From Zanthoxylum bungeanum (taxonomy: Eukaryota > Streptophyta > Magnoliopsida > Sapindales > Rutaceae), in the NCBI GenBank assembly GCA_019454045.1, contig SKCR01020750.1, positions 62,001-126,000 of the forward strand: a stretch of DNA of 64,000 bases, in the 5' to 3' direction. Positions 10,811-22,006 of this stretch are shown here, piece after piece. Below the pieces are notes generated by a model. That model had not been told where the DNA came from. It saw only the letters and a program-made list of their open reading frames with translations, and did no database searches. Every line of letters starts with the position of its first letter. The first letter of the stretch is position 1. Made by a program: the position numbers and the translations under genes.

Positions 10811-13399
10811 TGTAAAATCTCCAATCCGGGAGATACTACCGGCAAGGAATATATTGTACTATTCCCCTGAGCCTCTGGCTTTCTAACTATGAACAACATT
10901 ATTACTCTTTTCTTAAACATAATCTAATATACGGGACCATTGCCCAAACCATGACATAGAATATAACATAGTACACACACAATTAAAAATAAACATTATT
11001 TATCTTAATGACTCTTTACATGAGTACTTATACACAACTTTGTATTATAATTATCTGAAACTGGACTATACAATTCTTGACTGAACTCTATCTCTGACTC
11101 GACCTGGTGGACCAAACCCTCTAGTGACTGCCATCAGTATCCATCCCCTCGAGCTCGTTCTTTAAGAATACCTACAAAACAAATAAACTGGGAGTGGGGG
11201 GGTTAGATCGTTTGAACGATCAAAGTGAGTGGACAGTTTAAAAAAAATGGTACTAAAATGGTTTTGAAAATCCATGGTTCTATAACCCAGTTCATCTCAA
11301 ATCATCTTTCCTGAAATATCTTTCATTAATTGAAAACAACTTTCTTTATGGAAAACTTTTCTGAAATCTGCTTTTTTGAAAGTCTCTTATAAACTACTGT
11401 TTCTGAAAACTTTATTTCTAGAAAAATTTTCTCTGTAAAACTATCTCTTTGAAAATTTATATCCGAAAACTAATTCTAAAGTATCTGTTTCTTAAAAGTG
11501 TCTATGAAAAACCTGACGCATGGGGGCGTTATGTATCGTCGTCCCCACATACACTTAACTAGAGTCAGGAGTGCAAATCCATGATATTGGGGTGTTACGT
11601 ATCGTCGTCCCCAAAAGCATGCCACGATCTGTCCCTGAAACTAGTGGTCTTGGGGCGTTACATATCGCCATCCTCCAAGCCACTGAACCAGAACTGGGGG
11701 ACCAGATCTATGCTACCCTCAGGCTCTGAATCTAGGATCTAAGGGCATATGTCATCCCTAGTCCTGAACTACGTGTGCACATGATATCTGAATCTTTCAA
11801 TTCCATCTCTGTTTCAAGTTACATACTGAGGTGGGTTTTTCCCCCTTGTCTCGAAAAAATAAAATCATCACTTTTTCTAAATTATTTCTCAAATCTTCTT
11901 TTACTAAAACATATCTGAAATTAAAATCGGCTAATGCCATAAAATACTGAAAAGTAAGTCTTTAATTAAAATAATATAAATGTAAAATCAACTTACAAAG
12001 AGAGTGTCCACTCACCGGTTTTAAGATCTAGTTGTTGTTACATCACTTTGTCAGAGAATGATGCAGTTCATGCGATGATCTATAATCGAGAAACTCAATT
12101 CGAATTTGAGATATGAGATAAGTTTCAAGGTTAGATTAATTTTCTTAATTCTACCAATCCATCAACACCATATGACGTGTTTTGCTAATGACTTATCAAA
12201 TTGCACATATATGACTTAATATGATACCCTTATGGTGGTCCTTAACCTTTTGGATTGGAAAATAAAAAATAATTAAATTTATCATGCATCACGTCGCCAC
12301 GGCGGGTCTTACGCTTCGCTACATGCACTTGTTCAGACCTAAGGTAAAACCTCTAGTCGTTACGTGTCGCGACGCAAGGCCTTAAGCGTCGTGATGCTCA
12401 CAATTCCAGAAATATTCCTGTGTTAATTTCCAGTGCGCATCGCGATGCTGGGCTTGTAGCATCATGATGCTAGGCCAAATTTAAGGCCTAACACCAACTA
12501 TTTATCCCTAGTTTTCTCTAAAACACTACCCACACTTTCATACTACAATTCTTACTCAACAATTCATTAAACTTCAATGTAAACACTTGCTAATCCACCA
12601 CTCATTAACCTATCTTAACTCTTTAATTTCATATCCCAATTAGCTCCAAACTTAGGGTCTCAAGTAATTGGTCTTTTCTTACAATCAATTCCCACACTCA
12701 TTATGCCACTAAAAGCAATTTCTAGCATGTTTCTACCATTAACATGGTATTTTATCATCAAAATCCTTAATCCGAAATTTGGATCAAGGGATCTTACCTT
12801 ATTTCTTTGATTTCCTTCATCCTTTATGTTTTCCATGGTGGATTTTCTTCTTTCTAGCTTGTATTGGGAAGATTGGAGTCTAATTCTCCTTATTTCCTTC
12901 TTTCTTCTTCTTTTTTTTTCTTCTCTTTTTATCCCTCTCTTTTTCTCTTAGGATTTTTAGGGATGAGGGGATAATATCTCCCTTTTATATCAGAGGCCTA
13001 TTGTAATTGGTGTTTCTTAAAGAAATGTGTAGAAACTTTGAGAAATTTATAGATTTTCTTGATAGGTCCACAAGCACTATTCATTTGAAATATAGAGTTG
13101 CAATTTCAGACTATTTGTGGTCCGATATGGAATAATATTCATCGTGAAAGTTGTAGGTTTCGATCTTAGATTTTCGACGATATAAAATTCATAAAAATCA
13201 GAGTTCATATGAGATAGTTATGGCCTAAATACCATGGGCTATTCAGAGTAGAACATTATACAGTTTCGTATCGGAATTTCAAGGAATTTACCAATTATCC
13301 CCAAAGTCATTTCATGAATTTATATGTGTTCAAACAAAATTTATATTATGTGACACTCGTCCCACGATGTAACAGTAGTTGGGATTTCCGGTCGTTATA
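10811..13399 (-). mobile_element. 3' LTR (G2) of element H
   Basis: This 2.59 kb LTR starts (minus strand) at 13399 as TATAACGACCGG, derived from TGTAACGACC, and ends at 10811. Landmarks shared with the 5' LTR include palindrome units near 11521, 11588 and 11650, GCATCGCGATGC at 12437-12448, and a purine/pyrimidine-skewed block at 12840-12960. It is the complete LTR of the pair. Confidence 0.85.
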
Positions 13400-13414
13400 A
13401 ATTCTCCCCCATTA
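13400..13414 (-). promoter_or_regulatory. Polypurine tract of element H
   Basis: The minus strand reads TAATGGGGGAGAATT directly before the LTR start at 13399. In LTR elements this tract primes plus-strand DNA synthesis. Confidence 0.75.
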
Positions 13415-16400
13415 AATATGATTCGTCCTCGAATCCTTTCTGGGGTCTAACTCGCTGATTCGTCTTGGTTCGAGGATATCTTGTTTTTCTACTATACTTA
13501 TCTTACTTACCTTTCTTTCTGCTCTTCTGTTCGAGACTTACTATTAAAACTTCTGAGAAACTCTTGTCATACTTGTACGTTCTTCTTCAAAGTTTGTGGC
13601 CTTAGTGGACTTCTAATTAGTACTTTACAATTTCCTTTATACTATATCTAACTTTATGCATCCTGTAAATCTCATTGTAAACCTATAGTTATATTACATT
13701 CTCTATTTCAATTATTCGCTTGATCTATCACTTTGAAAGTTTATACTATATATTCGTGACTTGTCGTCATCATGCTCATCTTAGTTTCATTATGATTTGG
13801 AACCTTCATATCTTCTGTCATAACAACAATAATTCCTAATTATCCTTAGGAACTTCTATTACTCTTTATGTTTAAAGTATCCCTATAGTACTTTATATTA
13901 TGACCAATAACTTTCACTTTACCTTGACATGTGTATACTTCGGGTTCTTCAATTATTCTACTTAAATGAATTTATAAGATATACTTTATTTTAACATTTA
14001 TTATTGTATATTAACCAACTATTTGACCCTCTCAGTTTCCTCTATACTAAATCTCATTTGCTTATAAGCTTCCTCCTTCAAGTTCTCACATATAAGACTA
14101 TCTCTAGGTTTAGGACTTCATGACTTATAGCTAACCTCTCCAAGTACTTTTACTGTCAATTGATGGTTCTCATATTTAGGACGTTACATCCGGGTAGTTC
14201 TCTCTGGTGATTCTTCTTGATTGGCTAAGGAGTTCTGGGGCAAGGTATTTATACTAAGCCTGATTACATACACCTTTATGCTAAAGCTATGTTCTTTATA
14301 CTATATTGACACTAGTTATACTGTTCTGGTTTACTCTTATGCACCTTTGATTTCTTTGCTAGCACGATATTATTACTACCTTTCACATGAATTATTCTTT
14401 ATGCTTGGTTGCATTCTAGGATATCCCCCTTTTTGTTGTCCCCATAGTCTTACTCAGCAGAGTGGAGTTAATCAGATATATAAAAGTATACACGACTTGT
14501 ATATCTTATCTCACCCGAGGTCCGTTTACGTATATTATACCTTGATGATTCATTCACTGTGTTGAATGCAACATTGTAGCAAACACATCTCCTCGACCTC
14601 ATACTATACTACATATCTACCAAACCATAAATATATGTGGCTAAAGTTATCCCAAACTCGTGGTGGTTTGGTTAACTTAAACTATGACTAGCTACTTCTC
14701 AAAGATCACGTGAGTTAAAATGTAATAGAACTTTGGTTCTATTCCACACTAAGAGATCTCACTGTGATGTACTTCTGTCTTCGTTAACTAAGTATTCTTC
14801 TCATATTTTCATCTCACCTCGACAGTTCTACTTTCAAATTTTATGGTTAGTGTTCTTTTCATCTTTTATCCTGCTTTATTTTATGCCTGAAACTTATGTA
14901 GTCTAATAGTTTGGTATCCTTCACGGGTTTTTTATTTTCTAGGGGCAACTTTACGGTGAATACCAAGGTCTATCTCTGCTGCTATGATCTATCAAGGGTT
15001 GGGAGGGTGGGAATTGGTTCTGATGCCTTCCTAGTAGTAGTGATCTCATCAGCTACCCATGTTGTGGTTGCACGTTCTATTCATCTATAAATCTGGGACT
15101 TTCTTGTTAACTAGCGTCGGCTCCTACACTAAGATACTTCTACTAGGTACTATTTGAATTGCCATCTTTTTCAACTTTACTCTTGATTTCCTTCCCGACT
15201 ATCATTCATACTACCTCTTATCATGAACCTTCTCTAGAATCATGCTTTTTTAAATACTTCATCATGTTGATTTTATACTAATTTCTACTAGTTTCTGTTG
15301 CTTAACCCTCTTAAGTCGTTACTCTTTCTCAAAATCCTATTATACTCTATTTGTTATTCTTCATTATGAAGTATACTGCGCTACTTAGATTTTATTTTCA
15401 TCTTAGTTCTTTGAACTCCCTATATTATTACTCCACTGGAAACGTATCAACTTTGATTACTTAAGACATCTCCACTATATTTTCTTAGTTTGGGTGCTAC
15501 TCACTTCTAGTTCTTCTTTCCCAATACTATGAGACTCTTATGAGTTATATACTGTATTCCTGAAAGTCGCTCTCTCTAATTCCTTTATACTTTTGGTCTT
15601 TACTCCTTAAGGATTTCCAATTCAATAATGGCTTTCAGATTTGGGCTCGACTTATTGTGACTCCAAACTATCCTATCTCATGCTCTTTATCTATATTCTT
15701 TTGAACTTCTTAAGTCTGGCTATCTAGCAGTTTCTCGATTTATTTATCATGTCAAATACACTTCTTTGCTAGTTCTTCTCCTTACTGGGCTCTAAGTATA
15801 TGGGTGAATACTTACTTTCTTGGAGATCTAAAATATACATTTTTTTGTTAACTGTCCAAGTCAAACGATGGTCTGATTGGGTGCCTATACACCTATTGGG
15901 GATCAGAACCACTGAATAGAAGAGTTATCGCTCATACCTTCGGAATCTGCGTCGACTACTCCAAGTCTTAAAGTTTTTATAACTCTGATCAACTATGTTG
16001 AGGTTTCCATTTACATTACTGCCTCAAGCCACATTATCCATTGTTACTATATACATTGTACTTCCTTATTGCATCCCATAGCTTTCTTTATTATTTATTT
16101 CCATAACTTATTCTTCAGTTCAATATTGTGCTTCCAAGGCTAGTGATGGCTTATTCCCATTGACTACTTCCTAGGTTTCTGTTCTCTGCTCTTGCAATAG
16201 GCGACAGTTACACCATGTAATCTTACTTTTCACGCTAGTATTCTTTGCTAAGTTCCGATTGTCTCCCATCTAATAAATCTATCCTTTTTAAACCTTCCAG
16301 AATCTCTATTAGCATTGGTTCGATCTATGGATTTCCACATGTACTACTAACTTATCCATTTTGACTCTAGTCAGGTTTTTTCCTTTCTATCTCTTCAAAG

Positions 16401-16738
16401 TTCCTTAGTTCTTATTTGGATGATCTATCATTACAGTGCATTCTATTTTTTACTTAGGATAAATTCTCATCGAACTTACTTACAGTTATCTTTACCTAGA
16501 CTAGTAGAGGATGGAGCAAAAATCTACATCTCAATAGGTTTCGGCGTCCTTGTTCTAATACTTTGTGTCTTGGCAAAATGTACGGTTTATTTGACTGGTA
16601 TGGCTAAGAGATTAGGATCTAGGTAGATTGGGACTTTATCTATCAGATTTTTAGATTAAGGCAATTAATCATTTCAGTTTACACACCTTCTGTTAATTGT
16701 CTGCGGGCTTGTTCTGGGGATCTAAGGTATTCTTGACC
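13400..16738 (-). other. Internal region of element H, non-coding
   Basis: At its 3' end (minus strand, 13400-13460) it has a polypurine tract TAATGGGGGAGAATT at 13400-13414. Just upstream is GGATTCGAGGACGAATC, the usual end of a gypsy integrase chromodomain-less tail (reads GFEDES). The remaining ~3.3 kb is pyrimidine-rich on the + strand and shows no gag, protease, RT, RNase H or integrase. The 14221-14565 frame looks fortuitous. The primer site is lost, because the deletion at 16738 also removed the inner ~245 bp of the 5' LTR. Confidence 0.7.
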
Positions 16739-19124
16739 GAAATTGGACTATACTATTCTTGACTGAACTCTATCTCTGATTCGACCTGGTGGACCAAACC
16801 CTCTAATGATTGCAATCAGTATCCATCCCCTCGAGCTCATTCTTTAGAAATACCTGCAAAACAACGAAACTGGGAGTGGGGAGGGGGGGTTAGATCATTT
16901 GAACGATCTAAGTGACTTGACAGTTTAAAAAAATTAGATACTAAATGCTTTTGAAAATCCATGGTTCTATAACCCAGTTCATCTCAAATCACCTTTCCTG
17001 AAATCTCTTTCATTAATTGAAAACAACTTTCTTTCTGGAATTTTTTTTTTAAATCTGCTTTTATGAAAATCTCTTATAAACTGCTAATTCTAAAAACTTT
17101 ATTTCTAGAAAACCTTTCTTTGTAAAACTATCTCTTTGAAAATTTATCTCTGAAAACTAATTCTGAAGTATCTATTTCTCAAAACTGTCTCTGAAAAACA
17201 TGACGCATAGGGGCGTTATGTATCGTCGTCCCCCCATACGCCTAACTAGAGCCAGGAGTGCAAATCCTTGACATTAAGGCATTACATATCGTTGTCCCCA
17301 AAAACATGCCACTACCTGTCCCTGAAACTAGTGGTATTGGGGCGTTTCGTATCACCGTCCCACAAGCCACTGAACTAGATTCGGGGGTGCGGATCTATGC
17401 TACCCTCCAGGCTCTGAATCTAGGATCTAAGGGCATTTGTCATCCCTAGTCCTAAACTGCGAGTGCACACGATATGTGAATCTATCAATTCCATCTAGGT
17501 GTCAAGTTACATACTGAGGTGGGTTTTTCCCCCCATGCCACAAAAACATAAAATCATCATTTTTTCTAAATAATTTCTTAAATCGTCTTTTACTAAAACA
17601 TATCTGAAAGTAAAATCGGCTAATGTCCTAAAATGCTGAAAAGTAAGTCTTCACTTAAAACAATATAAATGTAAAATCAACTTAGAAAGAGAGTGTACAC
17701 TCACTAGTTTCAAGATCTGGTTGTTATTACTTTGCTTTGTCAGAGAATGATGCAGTTTCTGCGATGATCTATAATTGAAAACTCAATTAGAATTTAAGAT
17801 ATGAGATAGGTTTCAAAGTTGGATTAATTTTCTTAATTCTACCAATCCATCAACACCACAAGACGCGTTATGCTATTCACTTATCAAATTGCACATATAT
17901 GCCTTAATAGGAAACCCTTATGGTGGTCCTTAACCTTCTGGATTGGAAACTGGAAAATAATTAAATTTTTCCTATATCGCGTTGCATTGCCAGGTCTTAC
18001 GCGTCGCGACGCATACTTTTTCAGACCTGAGGCAGAACCTATGCTCATTACGCGTCGAGATGCAAGGCCTTGGGCGCCGAGACGCTCACAATTTTAGAAA
18101 TGTTCCTGTGATAATTTCCATTATGCGTCACGATGCTGGGCTTGTAGTGTCGCAATGCTAGGCCAAATTCAAGGCCTATCACCAACTCATTATCCCTAGT
18201 TTGCTCCAAAACACTACCCACACTTTCATACAACAATTTTTACTCAACAATTTTTACTCAACAATTCATTAAACTTCAATGTAAACACTTGCTAATCCCA
18301 ACACACTCCTTAACCCATCTTAAATCTTTAATTTCATATCCCAATTAGCTCCAAACTTAGGGTCTCAAGTAATTGGTCTTTTTTACAATCAATTCCCATA
18401 TTCATTATGCCACTAAAACCAATTCCTAGCATGTTTCTATCATCAACATGGTATTCTATCATAAAATATCCTTAATCAAAATATGTGTTAAGGGATCTTA
18501 CCTCATTTCCTTGATTTTCTTTATCCTTTAAGTCTTCCATGGTGGCTTTTCTTCTTTCTAGCTTGTATTGGGAAGATTTTAGTCTAATTCTCCTTTTTTC
18601 CTTCTTTCTTCTTCTTCTTTTCTTTCTTCTTCTCTCTCTCCTCACGTCTCTCTCCCGCCCTTTTCTCTTAATATTTTTAGTGATGAAGGAATAGTATCTC
18701 CCTTTTATAATAGGGGCCAATTGTAATGGTGGTTTTCTAAAGAAATGCGTAGAAATTTTGAGAAATTTAGAGATTTCTCTAGATAGGTCCACGAGCACTA
18801 TTCATATGAAATTAAAATTGCATTTGCGTCCTGTTTCTGGTCCGAATCTGGAAGAATTGCATTTATCATGAAAGTTGTAGGTTTCGATCTTAGCTTTCCG
18901 ATGATATAAAATCCATAAAAATCGGAGTTTATATGAGAAAGCTTTGGCCTAAATACTATGGGCTGTCCGGAAGTGAAACATTATACAGTTTTGTATCGGA
19001 ATTTCAAGGAATTTACTGATTGTCCCCAAAGTAATTTCATGAGTGTATATTGTTTTCAAAAATAATTTATATTATGTGACACTCGTCCATGATATAACAT
19101 TAGTCGGGATTTTCGGTCATTACA
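16739..19124 (-). mobile_element. 5' LTR (G3) of element H, inner end deleted
   Basis: Collinear with G2 from 16739 (TGGACTATAC) to 19124, including palindrome units (17208-17370), the perfect GCGTCGCGACGC at 18001-18012 and the pyrimidine-rich block around 18560-18660. It lacks the part corresponding to 10811-11055 of G2, so the deletion took the LTR 3' end and the PBS. The Arg/Lys-rich frame within 18472-18798 comes from the low-complexity block and is not a gene. Confidence 0.83.
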
Positions 19125-19129
19125 TCAGC

Positions 19130-19740
19130 ACATGAATTGGAAACCCCCATACGTAAAATAATTATAAACTAGCTTTATGACCTCTCCACAACTCTAAGGG
19201 TATCTTGGGAACAAACTTAGATTGAACTACGTTAAGGATATATAGTACTGTTTGAAATGCATATCTCTATAATGAACTAGGTAATGAACTGTCACTAAAA
19301 ATTGATCTTATCATGTCAAGTAGGATTCGATTTCTCATTTCTATAACACCATTCTGATGTGTTCTTCTAGGTGTTGTGAGTTAAGATACTATCTCATGCT
19401 CAACAAAGAATTCCTCGAATTCATTATCGAGGTATTATCCTCCACAATTTGATCGTAGAGTTTTGATGGTTTTATCTGATTAGTTCTCAACCTTAGTACG
19501 ATACTCCTTTAACTTTTTAAAGGTATCTAACTTGTGCTAAAATAGGTAAACATACACATATCTAGAATAATCACTAATAAATATGACATAGTATTCGTAA
19601 CCACCGAGTGGTTAATTAGCTCTTAGCCCTTTTCCAATAAAAGGTCTCTTGGTTATTTTACCTTATAGACAAAACTCATAAAGTATGAAGGTGCGGTTCT
19701 TTAACTGGCTTAAAGATCCATTTTTTTACTAATCTATTTA
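19130..19740 (-). pseudogene. Copia element I, integrase core (right of the H insertion)
   Basis: The minus strand from 19740 reads a GAG-pre-integrase tail (KITKRPFIGKGLRA), then GGYEYYVIFISDYSRYVYVY, IKTLRSNCGG (second catalytic Asp changed to Asn), then RRTHQNGVIEMRNRILLDMI and FVPKIPLELWRG. The Glu of the DDE triad (NGVIE) is retained. There are multiple stops and the first catalytic Asp region is deleted. The reading continues at 10810 after element H. It abuts LTR A2 at 19753; gag and protease are missing, either from an internal deletion or because A2 belongs to another element. Confidence 0.88.
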
Positions 19741-19752
19741 TCATGGCAAGGT

Positions 19753-20944
19753 TAATATTATTGGGGTGGATGTGGGACCGCTAGGGTCGAATCGGTGTCC
19801 CGCGCAGTAGAAGTGGGTCTAACCCATGGATATCAAATATTGGTGTATATTTAAATAATATAATGAAATACTATATTCCATTACGAGTGTATAGGAAAAA
19901 AATGAGGCTGAATCGAAATCCGAAAACTCAAAATCGGAAGAAAATAGGTTTCAGTACATGCGCTTCAACGTTTGCAAGCAATTGCTTAGTGCAGCAATTG
20001 TTTGCATGTGCATGCAATACTATTGCTAAGCAATTGCTTCAGCGCATGTGCTGATCAATTACTTCAGCACATGATTAAATTTTTTAATTATTTTTTATAA
20101 TAATATCAAGTTATGTTATTATGTATCCAATACGTAATACATCACTATATGCTTCATTAATGAAAACAACTCACTAATGAAAACATGGCTTTAGAGAAGA
20201 TCAAACTCACCTAGTAAGCTTGATTTCAAGATCCAATCTTCTTCTCCTTGTTGAAATTATTGTAGAGAACTTCCAAAATTAGCAAGTTTGACTCCAAGAT
20301 CCAATCTTGATTCCAATGGTAGCAAGCTTGATTCCAAGATCCAATCTTGATTACTCCTTGTTGAACTGTTGTAGAGAACTTCCAAAGCTTCTCCAAACAC
20401 TTCTTTTACTTAGGCTAATATTTCTAAATCTTGCTTGTTTTAGCTTTCACAAGCTTAACTTTCTCAAGCTCAAGCTTATTTAAGAACTTGCTCAAGCTTG
20501 CATTTTATAACAAAACTTATTCAATTTTTAATTAATAAAAGTCTTAATCAACTTTTAGGTGGGCTTAATCTAATTTGTCTAAATATGTATAATTAGGTGT
20601 GAAAATCACATTTGTCTACCACTTTGATTTAATCCAATTAAATCAAGATAAAATTTAATTAATGGATTAGTTTAATGTCTACCAATTTGATTTAATCCAA
20701 TTAAATCAAGACAAATACACATATTATTACATATTTCTAATTACCAAAATATCCTCCAATAGTATAGATATTTATGAAATTATAACAAAGCCCTTGTGTG
20801 ATTTTAGATTAATCCAATTGGGTCAAAGAAAATAATTAATTTTATCCAAAAATACTTAATTATTTTAGTTAAAAATTATAAAATTGAATATTATTTATTA
20901 TAAAAAATTATTGGCTACCGAAGTGCTCAACTAATACACTTCAT
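19753..20944 (-). mobile_element. LTR A2, related to LTR A1, truncated
   Basis: Starts TTGGGGTGGATGTGGGACC and matches 4002-4550 (phrases GAATCGGTGTCCCGCGCAGT-like, GTGTATAGGAAAAAA, ATTGGCTACCGAAGTGCTCA). 20070-20740 is an extra stretch not in A1, with repeated TTGATTTAATCCAATTAAAT (20626, 20688). The element stops near 20944, where a gypsy LTR start begins. The sequence AGCAATTGCTTCAGCGCATG and its inverse near 19970-20060 form small hairpins. Confidence 0.75.
20213..20370. repeat. Short direct repeats in LTR A2
   Basis: Three copies of AGCTTGATTCCAAGATCCAA-type sequence start near 20217, 20281 and 20323. The latter two continue with TCTTGATT. A GTTGTAGAGAACTTCCAAA phrase also occurs twice (20258, 20374). 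Confidence 0.8.
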
Positions 20945-21620
20945 ATTCTGACAACATCCATTCCTTAGATTCCAATTTAGTTTCATACTTAGGAATTTTA
21001 CATCATCGGGTTCCATAAAAAGCCTTAATTTCTTGACTCACTAACCATCTATACTTCATCAAACCCAAGCTATCAACACCCCTTAAGCATCAAACCATCA
21101 ATACTCAATAAATCAAGATTTGGGTCAAGTCTTACTTACCTTAAAATTCAATTCTTTCTTCACCAATAGAGTCTTAAAGTTTCTTTTTCCTCTTCCTAGG
21201 TTTATTTGGTGGTGGATTACCCTATGTTTTTCTTGGGAATTGGCTAGGCAAATTGTAAGTCTTCTTCTTCTTTTCTTTCTGCAGTGCACAACAAGTGGGA
21301 AATGAGAAATTTCTCTCTTTCTTTCTCCCTTTTAAATGACTTAAATTAATAGAGAAAAGTCTTAAAAATGTTAGATTTTTCTAAAATTGAGGGACTTGGG
21401 CCTAAATATAGGATTCTTTTTGTTGGGCCTTTACTTGGGCTTTTCTTATTTTAAATCTTCCACTTAGGCCCACATATGTAGTAAAATTAGTTGAGCTTAA
21501 ATTAAGGTTGGGCCCACTAAGTCGTCTCTAGAATTTCCGCTAACGCTTGGGAAATTTTTTTTTTTATCTAAGTCGCCAAGTTACTACTTTAGTTGAGTTA
21601 TGAAATTTCGAGTCGTTACA
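20945..21620 (-). mobile_element. Gypsy LTR G6, 5' part only
   Basis: The minus strand begins TGTAACGACTCGAAATTTCA at 21620, a typical gypsy LTR start, and continues with TTGGGCC-rich and CT-rich (reverse) segments. It is lost at the junction with A2 near 20945. No partner LTR was found. Confidence 0.65.
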
Positions 21621-22006
21621 GTAAATGGATCTATAAGAGAAATATAGGAGATGATGGGAAGTCTCAAACCTACAAAGTTAGGCTAGTGGCCAATGGTTAT
21701 ACCTAGAAAGGGAGAGTAGACTGTAGAGAGACTTTCTCGCCAATAGCTGTGCTCAAATCTATTCGAGCTCTTCTATCCATTGTCACATATTATAACTATG
21801 AGATATGACAAATGGATGTCAGGACAACATTCTTGAATGGTAGTATTGTTGAGAGCATCTATGTGGTGAAACTAGAGGGATTCATTACTCAAGGTCAAAA
21901 TGACAAATTTTGCAAGCTATACAAGTATATTTATGGACTGAAATAACCATCTCGATCTTGGGATATAAGATTTGATATGATGATCAAGTCTTAAGACCTT
22001 GAGAAG
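21621..22006 (+). pseudogene. Copia reverse transcriptase fragment
   Basis: The + strand reads KWIYKRNIGDDGKSQTYKVR, LVANGYT, ETFSPIAVLKSIRALLSIV, QMDVRTTFLNGSIVESIYV and KLYKYIYGLK. This is the copia RT region before the YVDD box. Three TAG/TGA/TAA stops interrupt it and YVDD itself is absent. It is wedged between the start of LTR G6 (minus) and the end of LTR G4 (minus), so both gypsy copies probably inserted in or next to it, or recombined here. Confidence 0.87.

Larger units (their letters stand above)
10811..19124 (-). mobile_element. Non-autonomous Ty3/gypsy-type element H with target duplication
   Basis: Two homologous LTRs in minus orientation (10811-13399 and 16739-19124) flank 3.3 kb of DNA with no recognisable protein domain. 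The five bases on each side are identical: TCAGC at 10806-10810 and 19125-19129. The outer ends are TGTAAAATC at 10811 and CATTACA at 19124, fitting the TGTAAC...GTTACA ends of this LTR class. The insertion splits a copia integrase. Size and lack of coding content fit a LARD-like non-autonomous element, or one that lost its genes before or after insertion. Confidence 0.87.

Noticed and set aside
14221..14565. Plus-strand frame of 114 codons with hydrophobic stretches.
   Set aside because: Inside the non-coding interior of element H, opposite strand to the element, no conserved motif.
18472..18798. Minus-strand frame of 108 codons rich in Arg and Lys.
   Set aside because: It lies inside gypsy LTR G3 and owes its composition to a purine-rich low-complexity block; G2 does not keep the frame open.
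20100..20745. Possible separate insertion within LTR A2.
   Set aside because: The extra sequence has no visible duplication or terminal repeats, so A1 may equally have lost it; left as part of A2.
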